Below, one piece after another: positions 61,742-64,000 of a stretch of DNA of 64,000 bases (position 1 is its first letter; every line of letters begins with the position of its first letter). The position numbers and the translations under genes are program-made. The notes below the pieces were generated by a model. The model was given only the letters and a program-made list of their open reading frames with translations, searched no databases and had not been told where the DNA came from. The stretch lies in assembly GCA_035301285.1 (NCBI GenBank), contig DATGUN010000027.1, positions 1 to 64,000 of the forward strand. Direction: 5' to 3'. This DNA comes from DATGUN01 sp035301285 (GTDB taxonomy: Bacteria > Bacillota > Bacilli > Bacillales > Amphibacillaceae).

Positions 61742-63007
61742 ATGCTTGATATGAAGTATTTACGAAATAACTTTCAAGAAGTAAAGGAAAAACTCGCTCA
61801 TCGTGGTGAGGATTTAAGCGAATTGGAGCATTTCGAGGAGCTTGATGAAAAACGGCGTAAACTGATTGCCCAGACCGAAACGTTAAAAGCAAGACGAAAT
61901 GTGGCATCCAAACAAATTTCGGCATTGAAAAAAGAAAAGAAAGATGCGGATGAGGCCATCAAGGAAATGCGTACTGTCGGTGAAGAAATAAGTACACTTG
62001 ATGCTGAATTAAAGGACATCCAGGATAAACTGGGTCACATCATGTTATCAATACCGAATATACCTCACAAAAGTGTCCCCATCGGTGAGGATGAAGATGA
62101 TAATGTGGAGGTTCGTGCCTGGGGTGAGAAACCACAGTTTGATTCCGAACCGACTGCACATTGGGATGTCGCGACGAATTTGGGGATTTTGGATTTTGAG
62201 CGTGCTGCAAAAGTAACCGGGTCAAGATTTGTATTTTATAAAGGGTTGGGTGCGCGTCTCGAGCGAGCTTTGTTGAACTTCATGATGGATTTTCATTCAG
62301 ATGAACATGGGTATACAGAAGTATTGCCGCCTTACATGGTGAATCGCAATAGCATGACCGGAACTGGCCAGTTGCCGAAATTCGCTGAGGATGCGTTTCA
62401 TATCGAGGAGTGGGATTATTATTTGATACCGACTTCTGAAGTGCCCGTTACAAATTACCATCGCGATGAAATCATCGAGTTGCCGAAACAGTATGTCGCG
62501 TATAGTGCCAATTTCCGTTCAGAAGCGGGTTCTGCTGGACGTGATACACGTGGGCTCATCCGTCAGCATCAGTTCAATAAAGTGGAATTGGTTCACTTTG
62601 CCAAACCGGAAGAATCATATGATACGCTTGAAACATTGACATCCCATGCGGAAAAGATTCTGCAATTGTTAAAGCTGCCTTATCGTGTGATGAGCATGTG
62701 TACCGGTGATTTAGGTTTCACTGCCGCGAAAAAGTATGATATTGAAGTGTGGATTCCAAGCCAGGATATGTACCGGGAAATCTCGTCTTGCTCGAACTTT
62801 GAGGATTTTCAAGCACGACGCGCAGGTATCCGTTATCGCCCGGAAAAAGACGCCAAGCCGACATTTGTCCATACATTGAATGGATCGGGCCTTGCTGTTG
62901 GACGCACGGTTGCTGCAATTTTAGAGAACTATCAGCAGAAAGATGGGACGGTGTTGGTCCCTGAGGTTTTACGTCCTTACATGGGTGGAACAGAGTTAAT
63001 CAAGTAG
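61742..63007 (+). CDS. serS: seryl-tRNA synthetase
   Basis: A 421-residue class II synthetase. The ATG at 61742 (AAAAAGGAGG eight bases upstream) begins MLDMKYLRNNFQEVKEKLAHRG; an open frame runs further upstream through the T-box but is not coding. A long antiparallel coiled coil (about 30-100) recognises the tRNA-Ser variable arm. Motif 2 lies in FRSEAGSAGRDTRGLIRQHQFNKVELVHF, motif 3 in NGSGLAVGRTVAAILENYQQ. It is expressed alone; pdxS and pdxT, which precede serS in B. subtilis, are absent. Confidence 0.97.
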   Translation: MLDMKYLRNNFQEVKEKLAHRGEDLSELEHFEELDEKRRKLIAQTETLKARRNVASKQISALKKEKKDADEAIKEMRTVGEEISTLDAELKDIQDKLGHIMLSIPNIPHKSVPIGEDEDDNVEVRAWGEKPQFDSEPTAHWDVATNLGILDFERAAKVTGSRFVFYKGLGARLERALLNFMMDFHSDEHGYTEVLPPYMVNRNSMTGTGQLPKFAEDAFHIEEWDYYLIPTSEVPVTNYHRDEIIELPKQYVAYSANFRSEAGSAGRDTRGLIRQHQFNKVELVHFAKPEESYDTLETLTSHAEKILQLLKLPYRVMSMCTGDLGFTAAKKYDIEVWIPSQDMYREISSCSNFEDFQARRAGIRYRPEKDAKPTFVHTLNGSGLAVGRTVAAILENYQQKDGTVLVPEVLRPYMGGTELIK

Positions 63008-63013
63008 ACGAAA

Positions 63014-63062
63014 GATACCTATAGATAAACACTTGAAATGGTGTTGTCTATAGGTATTTTTA
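63014..63062. terminator. bidirectional terminator between serS and gpmA
   Basis: ATACCTATAGA-AAACAC pairs with GTGTT-TCTATAGGTAT over more than 14 bp, followed by TTTT on the plus strand. It serves the convergent serS and gpmA. Confidence 0.85.
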
Positions 63063-63075
63063 TGGCTTGATCCTT

Positions 63076-63786
63076 TTAAAATGATGTTTTTTTGCCTTCC
63101 CATCCAAGGTAATAATGTGTGATTGGTTTCAAATCATCATCAAGTTCATAGACAAGGGGTATACCTGTGGGGATGTTCAGATTCATAATGTCTTCATCTG
63201 ATACATTGTCAAGATATTGAACGAGCGAACGGATTGTATTGCCATGCGACGCAATGACCACTCTTTGACCGGATTGGATAGCTGGCGATACCGTGTCATG
63301 CCAATATGTCAACACTCTTTCTTCCGTATCAACAAGGTTTTCGGTTAAGGGAAAATCGCCCTCTTTCAAATCTTTATATCTCGGATCTGTTGCTTCATAT
63401 CTCGGATCGTTTTTATCAAGTTCCGGGGGTCTGACATCCATGGACCTTCTCCATGTATGAACCTGTTCTTCACCATACTTTTTGGCGGTTTCTGCTTTAT
63501 TCAATCCTTGAAGTGCCCCGTAATGTCTTTCATTCAACCGCCATGACTTATATACCGGAACCCATGCGAGGTCCATCTCCTGTAGAACGATCCATAGCGT
63601 ACGTATGGCTCGTTTAAGAACGGAAGTGTAGGCGATATCAAATATATAGCCATGTTTTTTTAATATGGCACCTGCTTCCCTTGCTTCATTCAATCCCTTT
63701 TCCGAAAGATCGACATCTTTCCAACCGGTGAATTTATTTTCAAGATTGTACATGCTTTGACCATGACGGATAAGTACGAGTTTCAT
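63076..63786 (-). CDS. gpmA: 2,3-bisphosphoglycerate-dependent phosphoglycerate mutase
   Basis: A 236-residue cofactor-dependent mutase converting 3- and 2-phosphoglycerate. The phospho-histidine motif LVLIRHGQSMYNLENKFTGWKDVDLSEKG is complete (His8-equivalent region), with YTSVLKRAIRTLWI, LNERHYGALQGLNKAETAKKYGEEQVHTWRRS and the second catalytic His in VIASHGNTIRSLVQYL. It is not the cofactor-independent GpmI usually found in Bacillus glycolysis operons. RBS GGAG lies ahead of the ATG. The last 214 bp of the window show no gene. Confidence 0.95.
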   Translation of the reverse strand: MKLVLIRHGQSMYNLENKFTGWKDVDLSEKGLNEAREAGAILKKHGYIFDIAYTSVLKRAIRTLWIVLQEMDLAWVPVYKSWRLNERHYGALQGLNKAETAKKYGEEQVHTWRRSMDVRPPELDKNDPRYEATDPRYKDLKEGDFPLTENLVDTEERVLTYWHDTVSPAIQSGQRVVIASHGNTIRSLVQYLDNVSDEDIMNLNIPTGIPLVYELDDDLKPITHYYLGWEGKKTSF

Positions 63787-64000
63787 TTAAATCACTCCTT
63801 CTCCTGAATGACGATTTTCATGGATAGCGTGGCAATTGATTTCATTCAATCAATCATTGTATATTTTAGTCATCATTGTATTCTACCTCATTCATATCTT
63901 TGTTAAACCTTTTCGATACTTTTCCAAAAACTAGGCGTTTATCGTTGACGAACACATTAGAATTTAATAATATGAATAATAGAACATATAATGTTATTTT

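Overview
This 64 kb window is the replication-origin region of a low-to-mid GC, endospore-forming member of the Bacillaceae. The gene order closely follows the Bacillus subtilis oriC neighbourhood: walRK-yycHI-walJ-htrA, purA-dnaC, rplI-gdpP-yybS, rpsF-ssb-rpsR, ychF, yyzM, yyaC, parAB, noc, rsmG, mnmG, mnmE, jag, spoIIIJ, rnpA, rpmH, oriC, dnaA, dnaN, yaaA, recF, remB, gyrB, gyrA, yaaC, guaB, dacA, serS. Spore-linked genes (yyaC, spoIIIJ, remB) and very acidic exported proteins suggest a moderately halophilic Virgibacillus/Lentibacillus/Oceanobacillus-like organism. The genus is inference.

Left part (1-13 kb) is accessory. It holds the first codons of a gene leaving the window, a secreted acidic adhesin-like protein that seems cut short, a pterin carbinolamine dehydratase, a GNAT acetyltransferase, a polyamine-type ABC importer in the order potD-potB-potC-potA, a half-size ABC exporter, a DoxX-like membrane protein and a DrrAB-type exporter. 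Between the divergent ABC exporter and doxX lies an array of eleven 52-bp hairpin repeats with no indels (9675-10255). A remote DnaA-box cluster sits at 12764-13093.

Middle part (13-46.8 kb, mostly minus strand, co-directional with replication leaving oriC leftward) carries the Wal cell-wall stress operon, purA with a PurR operator and promoter, a DUF2332 gene inserted before dnaC, the rplI/gdpP/yybS block, the rpsF operon with a probable S6:S18 leader, ychF, yyzM, an MscS channel, a YkvI-like membrane protein, yyaC, a cysteine-desulfurase-like enzyme, chromosome partitioning genes (parA, parB, noc) with two parS sites, and the tRNA/rRNA modification and membrane-insertion genes down to rpmH.

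The origin is bipartite. Six exact DnaA boxes lie upstream of dnaA (47059-47346). A second set, an AT-rich unwinding segment and a DnaA-trio run lie between dnaA and dnaN (48962-49118). Genes to the right (dnaA to serS) are almost all on the plus strand. No rRNA operon follows gyrA, and pdxST is absent between dacA and serS; the serS gene has its own T-box leader. No tRNA, rRNA, CRISPR, phage or intact insertion sequence was seen.

The genes are mostly core. The least explained elements are the 52-bp array, the off-origin DnaA-box clusters, the truncated adhesin and the DUF2332 gene.
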